The notes under the pieces are model-generated. The model did not search any database. It was not told the DNA's origin and saw nothing but the letters and a program-made list of their open reading frames with translations. The translations under genes and the position numbers were made by a program. DNA of 64,000 nucleotides from positions 56,139,504 through 56,203,503 of the forward strand of contig NC_087063.1 of assembly GCF_963678635.1 (NCBI RefSeq). The letters run 5' to 3'. Shown in pieces: positions 21,440 to 33,020 of this stretch. The DNA is from Symsagittifera roscoffensis. Its lineage: Eukaryota > Xenacoelomorpha > Acoela > Convolutidae. Each line of letters opens with the position of its first letter. Position 1 is the first letter of the stretch.

Positions 21440-22744
21440 CAATTACCTCTCATGTGGCGTCTTTTAACTGAATCAACCGCCATTGACTAAGCAAAAATCA
21501 GGAACTACAGAGAAGAACATTTTTTTTTGAAATTTTCATTTAATTTTTTTTTATGTTCGGAACCTTCTGTACTACTTGCACAGCCATTTCCTACCCTATT
21601 TTGAATTGAAATTTCATTTTTCTCTTGACAGATATTGCTTTTCCAAATTTTAATTCCGATTCTCTGTTTGCAGTGGTTAAATAAAAAAATTGTTGGAAAA
21701 TTATTCTTGGTCAAATATTAAGAAGGATAATTTCCCACAAAGTAAAACTAAGTTGGTTGTTCACACTCCAAATACAACTAAGCTGAGGAGGTCTTCATCA
21801 AGTGCCTACTACAACAGCTCGAGTCCGATGCTTAAATGCGCCTCTGTAAGATATCTTAGTGAACGAGAAAGAGAACAATGTAATATCGAAAGAGAACAAT
21901 GTTTTCCCTCAAAATTTACTTTTATTTTCACATTTTGAAGTCCGAAGTATAGCTCATAAAATGAAATATCTTTACATATTAAATAATGAAAATTTGAACC
22001 GACTAATTTTTCAGTTAATCAAAGGGGTTTTTTTTTCAATTTGGTATTGTTTCAACGGAAATGAGTATAGTTGACCCCCTGTCTCTATTCCACCTCATGG
22101 ACGCTCTACGGATTCGAGATTTTTTTGATGCAATCCCCGGAATTTTAAACGACTAACTCTTAATGAGTTTTGGTTGCCCCTATAAAAACCTCAGAAGTAG
22201 AGCATTCATAAAGCTAGAAATGAATTGATAATAAATCAATCAGAAACACAATTTTTTTTATGAAACGAGCTTAAAAGGCTCTCTGGAGGGGAGCCTACAA
22301 TCAATTTAGAATTTTTTCGGAAATTCGTTAATTTTTCTAATAAGTTTTCATTCGCCAAGATTGGGGCAGCAGAGCATGTAATCTACATGGATTTGTTAGC
22401 TGTCTTCTCTGGTGCAATGTGTATAGATTTTGTTCAAAATTATCTGATAATGTTCTATACCAAAGATATAATTTCTTCTCCTTTTAAAAGAGTTATCGAA
22501 ATTAGATCTGGTTGGGGACCTATCATTTAGCTCACCAATCTCTTAGCATAAAAAAGGAGAATTGAGTCTTTTAGCAGACCAGGGAAAAAAAGTGATGCAT
22601 GATTGATTGATAGACTGAAAAATACGCTCAGACTAAGGTCACGCTACCCCAATAAAGACAGAAAATCTCACGATATGTCAACAAAACTATCAACTTCGAA
22701 AACACAACACTCTTAATTAGGGGCAGAGCAAAGATTTACGCCAG
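21440..22744. other. Non-coding or unrecognised DNA
   Basis: No supported gene. A frame at 21690-21848 has somewhat protein-like composition and ends at a possible donor (tct then gtaaga), so it could be another stray exon, but I recognise nothing in it. Confidence 0.4.
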
Positions 22745-22792
22745 TAACCCTAACCCTAACCCTAACCCTAACCCTAACCCTAACCCTAACCC
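22745..22792 (-). repeat. Interstitial telomere-like array, eight TTAGGG units
   Basis: Eight perfect tandem taaccc units (48 bp), i.e. TTAGGG on the minus strand. The canonical telomere repeat of Caenorhabditis and many nematodes is TTAGGC, so this array differs from the expected host telomere sequence by one base per unit. It makes a GLGLGLG open frame that is not a gene. Confidence 0.95.
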
Positions 22793-23297
22793 ATGATATA
22801 CAAGTATTGATGACACGAAGCTGTAGAGACGCAAAAACAAGTTCACTGCTTGCTGAACATTCAGTTCCACCCCAGACGGGGGAGTATTAGATATTTGATA
22901 TGCAAGACGTAGCAATGACCATGAAACAGAGAAAAATGAAGGTTGAACTAAAAAACAAACCATAATTTTTCTGAGAAATTCGAAGTTGAAGTTTTCTTAT
23001 GATTTTTTTGATATTTTTTCTGTTTGCGTTCCTTGTCTTTTTTAACTTTCAACCCTCCAGTCAGTACGTTGAAAAAGTATTTTTTCATGTTCTCCGTATC
23101 CATACACTTTTCATCGCCTTTTTTATAGTGAGAACATTGCAACCCAGGATGACATAGTTAAGTTTTCTTAGATCTGGCTGTGTGGCGGCTCTATTTAGAT
23201 CCTTCCCGGTTCAAAAGTGAGACATGAGTTCAAAATACAGTCACCTTACGGCTGGCTTTGCGGCGTGACCAACATACTGATTAAAAACAATCGACTT

Positions 23298-23541
23298 CTA
23301 GCTGAGGTTTGGCTGGACAAATATATCAACTTCTGGTTCTTCATTAGTCCGGGGTCTATGAACGTAGCTTATGGAGATGTGAGTCATTGAAAAGAGCTGC
23401 GTACGAATCTGGAGAGCGAGTCGTTCAACTGGTACATACAGAGTGTGTGGCCTGAGTCTTGCCGTATATTTCTTGGGCAGGCAAATGGTTTCTACAACTT
23501 TCAGCATTGAAATTTGCGGTTTGTCGATTGTAAATTATTTC
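23298..23541 (-). other. Unrecognised open frame of about 80 codons
   Basis: A minus-strand frame with balanced composition (ETICLPKKYTARLRPHTLYV, then RLALQIRTQLFSMTHISISY) in a locally less A+T-rich patch. It lacks a clear start context, splice sites or known homologues. It could be a stray exon or chance. Confidence 0.2.
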
Positions 23542-26390
23542 CGAGAAATATCAAAAGAAGTATGGACGAGGAATTCAAATAAAGCCCCTGTCACCAATAT
23601 GTGCCATATCTCCTCTGCAATACCCCATCTATTCGAATTTGATTTTTTTGATCAGCGAAAGAATGTTCTTATGCCTAAGTGTGCTTCGAAGAGGTGGGAG
23701 TTTTAAACAATCGATGATTGTAGTTCAGACTCTTAATAGGTTGTGATGATTTTGTCTTTGTTTTTCGTTCATAAAAAGATTAGAATTTGTTCACGCACAA
23801 ACTTTTTTTCACGGTTTGACTTTTTGGTTTCATTTAGAGCTTAGTTTTTTCCTTTACTAAAAAGAATACTAACTCTACTATCCAGCAGCAAAAGTTTAAC
23901 GGTCACGAAAAACTTAAGCGACCGTTAATTTCAATTTTTAGATTTCCCAGCGAATAAAAAACTTAGCTATTGGTACAGTTTTCTTAAATTGAGCTAACTT
24001 AACAGCATCAATCATAATTTATTCTTGAGATTCAAAGACTTTTAAGGCTATCTCTTTTTAAATTTAATGCTGAGTCGCTTAAATTATTTTTTTGTAGGTT
24101 TACTTATTTGTTTTCCCTTTTGAAAGTTTCACTGTTTTCTGTCGGCTAGATTGTCATGTTTTGAATGGTGTCACAAGTAGAGTAAAACTCTGCGTCGCCG
24201 CTGTTTAACAATTTTTGCTCCTCGAAATGATTCATCCAACTGATGAATATACAAATTCTGAACATATTTTTTTTAAGTTGGCGTGTGGTAAACAAAATTT
24301 TTGTTTAAAGCTTCCGCAGAGAGTTTTAGTAGAAACGTTCTTTTTTTCCACCGTAAGTCGCAAATAGTGGTACCACTTTTGGGAAGTTTTTTCATTGCAT
24401 GGTCTTTGACATTGGAATAGTAAAAAGTTAAAACAGTTCATGCATTGATATTTCATGAATGCCTTCAGTTTGTTATAATCCAAATTATTATTTGCAAACT
24501 TCAGTCTATTTGTAATTGGTGCCACTTTTGCTGAATGGCTTGGAACTTTATTAGCACATATAGCACGAAGGTTATGTGTTCGAATCCCACTTTGGTCACA
24601 GTTGGAGGCGTCCCAGAGTCATCCGCCTCCTCAAGGTGGGACCGGCTGCGGTGAAATGGTTGACATCTCTCTCCCCCACTGTTGGTCCTGCACTGCGCAG
24701 GATCGGGAATTAATTTTAAAAAAAAGCATAATAGCAGCTTTTTTGTGACAAGTGTTTGTAAGTTTTTAAATCGTGGGTGAGTGGAATGTGCGTGACACTC
24801 AAAATCTCTTGGTTGCAGTAGGTCGCAGATCGAATCCTAGACCTAGCCGAGCTTCTTCTAATTCGAGGCTTAATTTTTTAAATTGCACTATCTAGAGTTG
24901 CTTTTTGGTCTCGTCCTCTGTGTATAATAGTGTGCAGGACATAATAAAATTCTTATGCATGGACGATAAAGGCCCCGTAAAAATCGAAGTTGAGGATTTC
25001 TAAAAACCGAAGTTGAGATATTTGTGCTCTTAAGTTGGTGGTGCTGATTTGTTTAAGACCGAATTCTTTCGACCTTGCTTTCCTAATAAGTTGCCAAACC
25101 AAAAACGCTCACAAGGATCAATTGACAGGTGTTTTCCTAAAAAGTAAAAAAAAATGATTGAAAATCAATGGAGTCTCTTGAATAATGGAGCCTCTCAGGA
25201 GAAACAAAAACATAAAGCTAAACTTTTAAATGATGAACCCAGTGTAGACATTTATGTTGGTACCGACGATCTTTTTCGTGATCACACCTAACTTGATCTT
25301 CTGTGGTTTGACAATTGATTTCTTTTTAAATTCCATTCTTTTTCATTCGCAAAAAAAAGGCAAGTTTCGCTTTCCAATTGAAAAAGTGTAAATGGAGTGA
25401 GAAAACGTGATTGATATTTAGATTCGAAAATGAATGTTAACTTTCAGGTTTCCCACCAGAAAAAAAAACCATTTGATCCAGTTTTCTCTATTTCGGCAAT
25501 TTTCTGTAAAAAGTTTTAATCATTTAAATGTTTTTGAAATTTTGAGAGTCAACATGATATTTTTTTTTCTTCAAAGACCAAAAGTTTGCAAAAAATAAGT
25601 TTTTTTCCTGTTATCTTGAGTTTATTCACACATTTTGACCTGTTTTCGGGCTAGGTTTTTTTTAGATTACAAATAAAATTTGGGTGGGAAGGGAGAGTTA
25701 AAAACCCAAAATCAACACGGTCACGGAAGTAATGAAAAATCATTCGTTCATATATTAGATTAAGAGAGCTAAATGAAAATCGCCAGCTGAAAAAAAACAA
25801 TTGGACTCAGAAATTTTTCTGGCAAAGCGATCTTTCCTCTGTCAGTTTTTTCTGAAAGTCTTCAACAAATTAGAAAATAGTCTTTAATAAATTAGAGCAA
25901 GAGAGCTATATGAAAATCGTTAGATAAAAAAATGGTTTCAAAACAAAAAACGTTGTGATCAAAGCGAGCTCTCCTCTGCTGCTTTTCAAACACTTTTGAT
26001 ATCCTGTTGCCTGTAATTTGAAAACTTTTTTTTTCATTTAATCGCTCATTTTTTTAACATAAAAATGTTTTAGTCGCTTAAGCTCACTAAAATTATCTAA
26101 TTTCTGGCTTGTGGCTTTGTCTTAGATAGTTTGTTTTAGCTGCCAATCTACTATGATTTGAACTACTATAGAAAGTTCTTGGATTTGTTTCTCTGCATGA
26201 TCTAGTAGGGTTCTTCAGGTTCTTGAAACCACGTTGACGCCATTGTTTTCGTATTTCCTCTGTTTAGATAAACAAAATGAAAAGCTCCTGCTCGACAGAT
26301 TTTTCTTAACTGACTTGGTGCTTATAATTTTTTTTCCGGCTGAGCTAGGATTTGACTGATTATATTATCACACTCCTGGATCGAGATCCC
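23542..26390. other. A+T-rich non-coding DNA with two tRNA-like B boxes
   Basis: No gene is supported. Near 24575 (gtgttcgaatcccac) and near 24828 (gcagatcgaatcctagacc) the sequence resembles the B box and T arm of tRNA genes. Neither has a convincing acceptor stem, D arm or anticodon arm. They may be relics of tRNA-derived SINEs. The 24600-24715 stretch is locally G+C-rich. Confidence 0.45.
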
Positions 26391-26395
26391 GCTCA

Positions 26396-26640
26396 AAAAC
26401 CGTTCAAGATTTGAGCGGTTTGAGCGGTTTTCCAGCAAGATTTGAGCGGTTTGAGCGGTTTGGGCGGTTTGGGCGGTTTGGGCGGTTTGGGCGGTTTGGG
26501 CGGTTTTTTTGGAAAAACCGCTCAAACCGCTCAAATCTTGCTTAAAAAACCGCTCAAAAACCGCTCATTTCTTGCAGTGATTTTTGAACGGTTTTTCAAG
26601 CAAGATTTGAGCGGTTTTTGAGCGGTTTTTGAGCGGTCTT
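26396..26640. repeat. Minisatellite with a 9-bp core GAGCGGTTT/GGGCGGTTT
   Basis: Runs of gagcggttt pass into at least five perfect gggcggttt units (about 26459-26504). The reverse complement (aaaccgctca) then appears to about 26570, and forward units again to about 26636. The inverted halves can pair, and the GGG-rich strand could form a G-quadruplex. Related units recur at about 27108-27180. Confidence 0.85.
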
Positions 26641-27130
26641 CCCGGATCGAGGTCCCAGACTCATGTCCATACTTTCGCGACAAAACTTTGGCATGTCCAG
26701 ACTTTCCAGACCAAAATTAGGCATGTCCAGGCTTTGGCGACCAAAACATGGCATTTCCAGACTTTTGCGACCATGATGATCCGTTGCGACTATCGCGCAG
26801 AAGCAGAGGTGGCGCGACCAAAACATCGCGACTCATATTTGGTATGTCCAGACTCTCGCGACCAAGAGTTGCCATTTCCAGACTTTCGCGACCGAAAAAC
26901 TAAGGCGCGACTTTCGCGACCTAGGCGGATATGGCGCGACCCTGCGGGTCAGGAAATGGCGTTTCCAGACTTTCCAGAACAAGATGGAGACGGCGCGACT
27001 TTCCAGACCAACATGGAGACGGCGCGACTTTAAAAAAGTTTTTCAGGGATTTCTCGACCATGGTGGATACGGTGCGACTCAGGAAACGGCGCGACTCCAA
27101 AGATTTCCGAAACCGCTCATTTTGAAGCAA
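26641..27130. repeat. Degenerate tandem repeat, about 30-bp unit
   Basis: Units such as ggcatgtccagactttcg plus cgaccaaaa repeat from 26641, becoming irregular with gcgcgact motifs towards 27100. Open frames on both strands are repeat by-products with internal periodicity. The block is bracketed by the GAGCGGTTT minisatellite on both sides. Confidence 0.75.
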
Positions 27131-27512
27131 GATTTTGAGCGTAATTGTCTAAAAAAAACGCTCAAACCGCTCGAATCTTGCTTCAAATTAGTTGAAAAAT
27201 CTCGAATCGGGCTATGTTAACACTGGTTTCATGCAGGGTTTTTAGCCTAAACACTTTTTTTCTCAAACTGGGATACCATATCAAATCCTACTCAATGATC
27301 ATAGAACTAAGAATTCACGTTCAATTGAACTTTTCGATTAAGAGGAAAAGGAGTGGTCGTGTTTATTGTTCTTTACATAGTTGAAAACTTCAATATTGCT
27401 GGCAGTAAGGTGCAAAAACATGGCAACTTCATGGAATTCAGTTTCGTGATGTAACGATTTAGTTTCAAGTATCATAAACAGGTTAGCAACCAGTACTGAT
27501 TTTATTACGAGA

Positions 27513-27609
27513 AGGGATCACGACAGCTGCGACACAAAGTGACTTATCAGTGCCTTACGGTAGGGATCACGACAGCTGCGACACAAAGTGACTTATCAGT
27601 GCCTTACGT
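27513..27609 (+). repeat. Two tandem copies of a 49-bp unit
   Basis: agggatcacgacagctgcg and the following bases at 27513-27561 are repeated at 27562-27609 with near-perfect identity. No coding content is evident. Confidence 0.9.
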
Positions 27610-28029
27610 ACCCCAGTCGGCCAGCCAAGTGCTCCACTTGCAGGAATGCGATTCAAACAACATTTTTTTTTAGAATAAACCACCAATGAGTTGAATGCAG
27701 ATGACGCAGAAAATTGTATAACACTTTTGTCCGAAAGTAGCTTTCAGCTGTCACAAATTTACTTAAAATGAGTTTTTATTAATAATTCCACAAAAACTTG
27801 AGAATTTATTTGCTTAAAATTAATCGTTTCATCAGAACCGATTCGAGAAGACTTAATAAGCAGTTAAGGTATCGTAATGTCCGGTCCTAATAACTTGTTC
27901 TGAATTTGTTCGCACTGTGTTCATTTCTTCTGAGTACTGTATTGAACAGTTTTTTTTCTTTTTCCTTAACTAATTTGAAAACGTTTCTTTTTCTGTAGAG
28001 CTGATGGGTTCAGAAGAGAAGTGTTTGAA

Positions 28030-28930
28030 CCTAGAATACTGATGTCCAGTCATTGGCGACATCCAAGTTAGGACTGCTTCTACCGCATCAGGGTCTGGTC
28101 GGTTGCCATGACTGTCTACCATCCTCCCGAGGTATTTCATCGAGTCCTTTCAGATTTCACATTTCGAGGGCTTGCATTTCAGTCCTGCCCTTTTCATACA
28201 AGCAAACACTTCGTTTAGATGCTCGATATGGTTCTCCAGGGCTGGCAGTGCAATCACCAGGTCATCCACAAAAGACATTACCAAGTTACCATATTTCTTA
28301 GTTACTCTTCTCAGTGCCTGTGCCCCCAGTCGCTGAAATGTAGCTGTCGCGTTGCATAGACCAGATGACATCCTCTTCCATTGACACAATCCCAGCTCAC
28401 AAGCAAAGCCCAATTTGTTTTTGTCTTGTTTTCTAAGTGACACCTGCCAAAAAGCCGACGCCAGATCAAGAGTTGTAAGAAATTTCGCATCCCCATCTTT
28501 GAAAGGCTCTCGTCTATCCTCGGCTTGGGATAAGCACCCTTCGCCGTGACAGAGTTCAGATATCGAAAGTTATAACAAAATCTCTGTTGATCTCCTTTCT
28601 TTATGGCCATAACTAATTGACACGCCCACGGTGATTTGGATGTTTCTATCATGTCAAACTCTAGCAACGTTTCTATTTCCTTTCTACATGCATCCGATTT
28701 GTGTGGGGCCAAGCGCCTCGCCCTCTACCTGTGCAGTACCGCTAGCTCCTCTAATTGTATTTCATACTAAACAGAATTACATCATCCGATATCCGCTTTG
28801 TGTCTCGAAAAAACGTCCTGATTCCTATCTAACACATCTTCGATGGTTTCGAGCTTTTCGTCCGTTATTTTGACCCTTAAGTGTTCAATTTCTGGTAATA
28901 CCGGTTTATCCATTCCAATTACTCTTGTGG
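28030..28930 (-). pseudogene. pol: Reverse transcriptase fragment of the large LTR element (degraded)
   Basis: Minus-strand frames (28311-28712, 28150-28443 and continuation to 28030) carry APHKSDACRKEIETLLEFDM, SPWACQLVMA, YLNSV, RIDESLSK, LCNATATFQRLGAQALRRV, the catalytic FVDD in place of YVDD, and GLKCKPSKCEI followed by KYLGRMVDSHG. They align end to end with the main element around 46800-47640. Frameshifts and stops (for example TGA straight after CEI) make it a pseudogene. It keeps about eight codons after FQRL that the main copy has lost. Confidence 0.85.
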
Positions 28931-29373
28931 GGTCTTTCTAGAAAAGTCGAACAGCTCGACAGTCCATCGTGTGTTTTTGATTTAAGTGAATTGATAAGAC
29001 CTGCTGAAATTTTTTTTCGCTTCAATCTGCTCAAAATACAAATCTGGTCTTTATGATTCGGACAATCAAAAAGTTCAAAATATTTAATTTTTTCAGTAAT
29101 TTCTTATCTAATTTTCATACGTATCAATGCTTATCCAAGTTTCCTTCCTCTCTGGATCGTGATCGGTATGTCAAGATAATTGAACAAGACACTGACGCAG
29201 AGGCCACTCTTGGTGATCAATAAATGATCTTCCTGAAATAGCAGCACTTTGGCTATTTGGATTTGGTACTATACATAATTGCTTATTGTCACTGAGTTCA
29301 TGAGTTCATTGTAGCTCTTCATTCTCAAACTTACTATTGCAGCCTCATTAGCTTTCAACCTCACCCTCCTTCT

Positions 29374-30260
29374 CTAGAAAACTGAAGCTTTTCTCTCCTT
29401 TTTCATTATCAAATTTACCGGTTTCATTACGTACTTTCTTTCCGGATTTCGAATCCTGAACATCGCATTGTTATGATCAATCGTTACATCAAAGTTTCTG
29501 ATAAAGTCCCTGCCTGAAATGAATTGATCCGACTCGTCTAGATTTTCCACTACAAGAAAGCTCATCCACAAATTGGGTTCCCACAGATTGACTAATATTA
29601 ACGGTGTTCTTCCAAGGCACCCTTTATCGCCGTTGACAGCCTGATTCTCGAGTCAATTAGGTCTTCTGTAACGAATCTCATCCGTCAACCATGTTTCTAC
29701 TAGTATCACGCTCAAGACAGCTCCTGTATCCAGTAAACCTATAAAGGCGTCCTTTTTCCGTTTATGACTATTACATGTGCGGACATGTCTGCTTCTGTTC
29801 CCAAGCGCATGGTATCTTTCTCTAGCAACGCGCGATGACCAGTTGATCTCACTTTGAGTTCCCTCCGACCCACATAGATATAGCCCACAAGGTCCTCGTG
29901 GCACGTTATCATCATCTTTGTATAGATATCAATTCCATCTATTTTTAGCATGACCTCGTGTGGACCATACGCCTCAGTGTATCTGCTCTATGTTCTTATA
30001 GATTTTAAGCCTCCTCCCATCAGTAATGCTCTGATTAATTTTCAAGGAGTCAGCGGACTAATGGTTCGCAAATAGTCCACATATATATCTATGTGCATCA
30101 GTGTGTGTTTTTCTATCTCTTGTTTCAGGCTTTAATCGATCTCCTTTGTTGCCAAGTCTTGTTTCACTTTGTTTATTGCGTCTGCTGCCGCCTTCTGATA
30201 GTTTATCCACAGCTCACAGTCAGATCCGGTAGAACCACATCCACCATCAGCGGCCTGACC
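29374..30260 (-). pseudogene. pol: Protease and gag C-terminal end of the same degraded element
   Basis: Minus-strand frames include a gag tail near 30120-30250 (KVKQDLATKEID), then TLMHIDIYVDYLRT, YGPHEVMLKIDGIDIYTK, the aspartic-protease motif IGLLDTGAVLSV, SFLVVENLDESDQF and IRNFDVTIDHNN. The order and spacing match the main element at about 45330-46280. It is continuous in orientation with the RT fragment that follows, so 30260-28030 is one broken gag-pol piece. Stops and frameshifts abound. No zinc knuckles or gag N-terminus are seen. Confidence 0.8.
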
Positions 30261-30414
30261 CGGCCCGATTCAAGATCTCTCAAGGAAGGAGTGGGCTCAT
30301 CTGTTCGTGCGCCATTCTATCGAGATTAAAACGGCTGCTCGCTCCGGGGGCCTCGTCTATTTTTCATCTTCGACTCTAAATCAAAGGATGCGAGTTCTGT
30401 AAGAGCAAACACTA

Positions 30415-30500
30415 TGTAACAGTCGTCTGCTTATGTGACCTATGAGTATAAGAGGAATAGGCTCTATAACCATGGGCTCAAGGGTCGGGGACATCTCTTG
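30415..30500 (-). repeat. LTR-derived fragment
   Basis: Starts tgtaacagtcgtctgctta. This motif or its reverse complement also occurs at 34540-34559, 35437-35455, 37520-37540 and 63533-63553. The sequence after it (ctataaccatgggctcaag) recurs at about 34508 and 37570. It lies between the 3' end of one degraded element and the gag end of another. Confidence 0.65.
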
Positions 30501-30566
30501 TGCTTTTATACCTGCGAAGCAACTGGTGCAAAAGCTCTTTGCTTTTATACCTTCGAAGCAACTGGT
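30501..30566 (-). repeat. 39-bp tandem duplication at a rearrangement junction
   Basis: tgcttttatacc followed by gaagcaactggtg at 30501-30539 is repeated at 30540-30566. It sits exactly where accessory-ORF sequence meets LTR-like sequence. Confidence 0.75.
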
Positions 30567-30790
30567 GTGAGTGATGCGACTTTCTTATTAGTCGTACGCA
30601 CTTGGGCACCGAGAAATCCTTGTCGATAATTACCCTCTGAGTAGAAGCTTCCACCATCGACTTGTCCAGCGGGTAATGGCTTCCGCTTAAGTTCGCCATG
30701 ACCGATCCCACTAAAGGCTTCGCATTCATTGGCAGACTGTAGGCTTCACTCACTGGGAATCCTATTTCTACTTCCAAGCCGACTTTCCGT
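30567..30790 (-). pseudogene. Degraded accessory-ORF fragment (matches about 60220-60390)
   Basis: The minus-strand frame reads FPVSEAYSLPMNAKPLVGSV then VIIDKDFSVPKCVRL. This aligns with the main element's MIVDQTFSVPKCVRLARMS. It is the downstream neighbour of the four-cysteine fragment, as in the main element. Confidence 0.7.
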
Positions 30791-30799
30791 CACTTGATG

Positions 30800-31640
30800 T
30801 GTTTCTGGATCATTTGTACCACTCCAGGCCAGGACTCCACACTCAACGCCGTCACCAGAGATTGCTCTGATTCTAGCGTTTCAAGCGACCCAGAGTGCAC
30901 ATCCTCGAATAGAACTCTAGTGCGGTCCCCAATTTCACCGTGGTTCTCGCGTAGCAATCGGCTAATATCTGCACCTCACTTTTTTCTTTCTCCGTAACGG
31001 CATCAAACCACGTAGCTAAATTTTTCCTCTGAAATGCCCGTATCCTCACACAAGAACGCCCATCGCAAGAGTGTCCTCCATCTACAGTTGCCGAATCAAG
31101 ACAAGTACCGGGCTCCAATTTTTTCGGTGCTTCGTCTTTAGACTTAACCGTCGTCTCTTTAGACTCTTCTCGATGAGAAAAAATCAGCTTGTGTATCAGA
31201 TTCAAGTTCCCAAGATCATCATCTTAGACTGGTGACAATCTCAGCCTTTCCGTGACTTCTTCATTCAAACTCGTTTGAGGATGCGGGCACCAAAAATGTC
31301 TCTATAACTTCCGCACTGTTCCCAATTTCGTGAATAGTTCATTAGCCTCGCCTCCTAACTGGAATTCTACCCTCTTTTCGGAACGTGGCACACAGATGAC
31401 CTTGGTTCCCTTCTCAAGAAGTAAGCCTCGCCTAAGTTTTCCCTTTCAGTCGTGCAAATTTAATTATCTGTTCTGTCCAAAACTTCAGCAATTCTGTGAC
31501 CGCAAAATTCATGTACGCAGCTCCTGCCTCTGTGCTCAAGAGTGGTTTATATGACCTTCGCATGACGCCAGAAACACACTGATAATCTCCGCGCTTCTTG
31601 AGTTTCGAAAACTCCTCCGTCACAACCGGCGCTGGATGTA
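30800..31640 (-). pseudogene. Degraded accessory-ORF fragment (matches about 59250-60150)
   Basis: Minus-strand frames carry VSGVMRRSYKPL and LLKFWTEQII (main: VSGIIGIAYNPF and LLRFWTSRIV). Then come NLIHKLIFSHREES, PGTCLDS, DGGHSCDGRSC, WFDAVTEKEKSEVQILADCY and LEFYSRM. The second cysteine of the C-x4-C-x6-C-x4-C motif is threonine here. Several frameshifts. Confidence 0.75.
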
Positions 31641-33020
31641 CGTCATGATTGCTATCAAATTTCTGGTTCTAGAAGCTCCTGATTTGGTCAATTTTTGCAT
31701 GATTCTCAAAAGATTGCTTGGAATCACCCTTCTTTTCAATTCCGATACTCTGATACACATTCAGGACTACGCTCGAGACCCTTTTCTCCAATTCGTCGCC
31801 TACTGATAAGAGGCCTGAATCGCAGAATCAGACATCACTGACATGATCCTCCTCAAGAAACAGGTGGGTTCCTTTCTTATCGCAAGACTCAACCCCGAAT
31901 CGTCTCGAGCAACATACTGCACCAGCATTCGCTACACAAGTAGGCTCTCATCACCCAACTTAGGTTTGTGGCATGAAGTCAAATCTTTCAACGCCACTCC
32001 AGCCAGGCACCAAGTGAACAACAACTGTCCCGGCGTCCTGATAGAAGGCTGGGCCGATGAGTGTGTTCTCATCTCGTTCTCGAAATATTCGAAAAATAGT
32101 TTCTCCCACGTTCGTCCCAACTGGCTCCTCAGTTCCAGTTTGTTCATTTGTGCTCTTTGCTGCGTGGCCCAATTCTGCTCTTTGCTTCGCGGCCCAACTT
32201 CGGCGCTTCCTAGATACTAATCTTTTCATTGTATCCAAAGCTACCACCAGGAGCGAGCAGTAATACTCGTCAATCCTTTCTCAAGGGGATCACTTGTGAC
32301 TTGTCCTCCGATATTATGATGTTGACTCGTGATCCACTACTTGCCAGTATCCATTTCCCATGTCCGCCAACAGTTAGAACCTCTCTTTGTCTTCACCCTC
32401 TGAGGCTTAAAGTCTTCTTCTGTCCTTGAATCAGGTGTAGCCTCCATCTCGATTATTTTTTCTGCCAACCTCCTAGACGTCGAGTTGTCTTTGTTAACTG
32501 CAGTCTTCCACGTGGCCAGCATCATCGGAGCCGTCTGTCTCAATTTCGCATCTGAAACCGCTTCCGCTGATGGACTCAATTCTTCCACCTCTCGCTTCTT
32601 CTTTCTTGGCTTTGACGCTGTTATTCGGGGATGTAGTCCTGATCATAATCGAAGCTGCCTCCTTCTCTAGACCCTCTTCATCCGACTTTTGCCTCCCCCT
32701 TCTCTTGTCTTGGGTATAATAAAAAAATTTGACAAAAATAATAGATTTATCCTCGTCATCACATTTAAAATTAACTGTTTTACTTTCACTTTTTTTTATG
32801 TAGAGCTATTTTTACAGGATCTGGGTTCAGTGTTCGACATCGTCTCCCTGATATGGATCATTTTGCTGAACAATTCTTCTCTCGCTTACCTAGTCCAGTT
32901 CCCATCAAGATAGGTGTTCCGAATTGCACCACATTGTCCCACAACTCCTCCTTGAACTCTTCGACATCCGCTTTCAGTTCCACCTTCTTACTGAACTCGA
33001 TTAAAAACTTCTACTATCCT
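31640..33020 (-). pseudogene. Degraded accessory-ORF fragment (matches about 57840-59080)
   Basis: Contains FFEYFENEMRTHSSAQP and LLFTWCLAGVAL (main: LRYFEEEMRTTPR and LRFSWCMMGLTRE), and further upstream EEFKEELWDNVVQFGTPIL with GTGL (main: FMEEVWKVVQSYGTQSIL with TGL). Broken by many stops. Two successive TAG codons at 33011-33016, just after FLDTLGKEG, align with the TAG at 57844 of the main element. Confidence 0.65.

Noticed and set aside
22736-22963. Minus-strand frame ending in a GL repeat
   Set aside because: The repeat is the TTAGGG array; the rest has no support.
24532-24610. Possible tRNA gene at a B-box-like gtgttcgaatcccac
   Set aside because: No acceptor-stem pairing, D arm or anticodon arm could be folded; at most a tRNA-derived relic.
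26322-26534. Minus-strand frame encoding repeated TAQ
   Set aside because: Translation of the 9-bp minisatellite.
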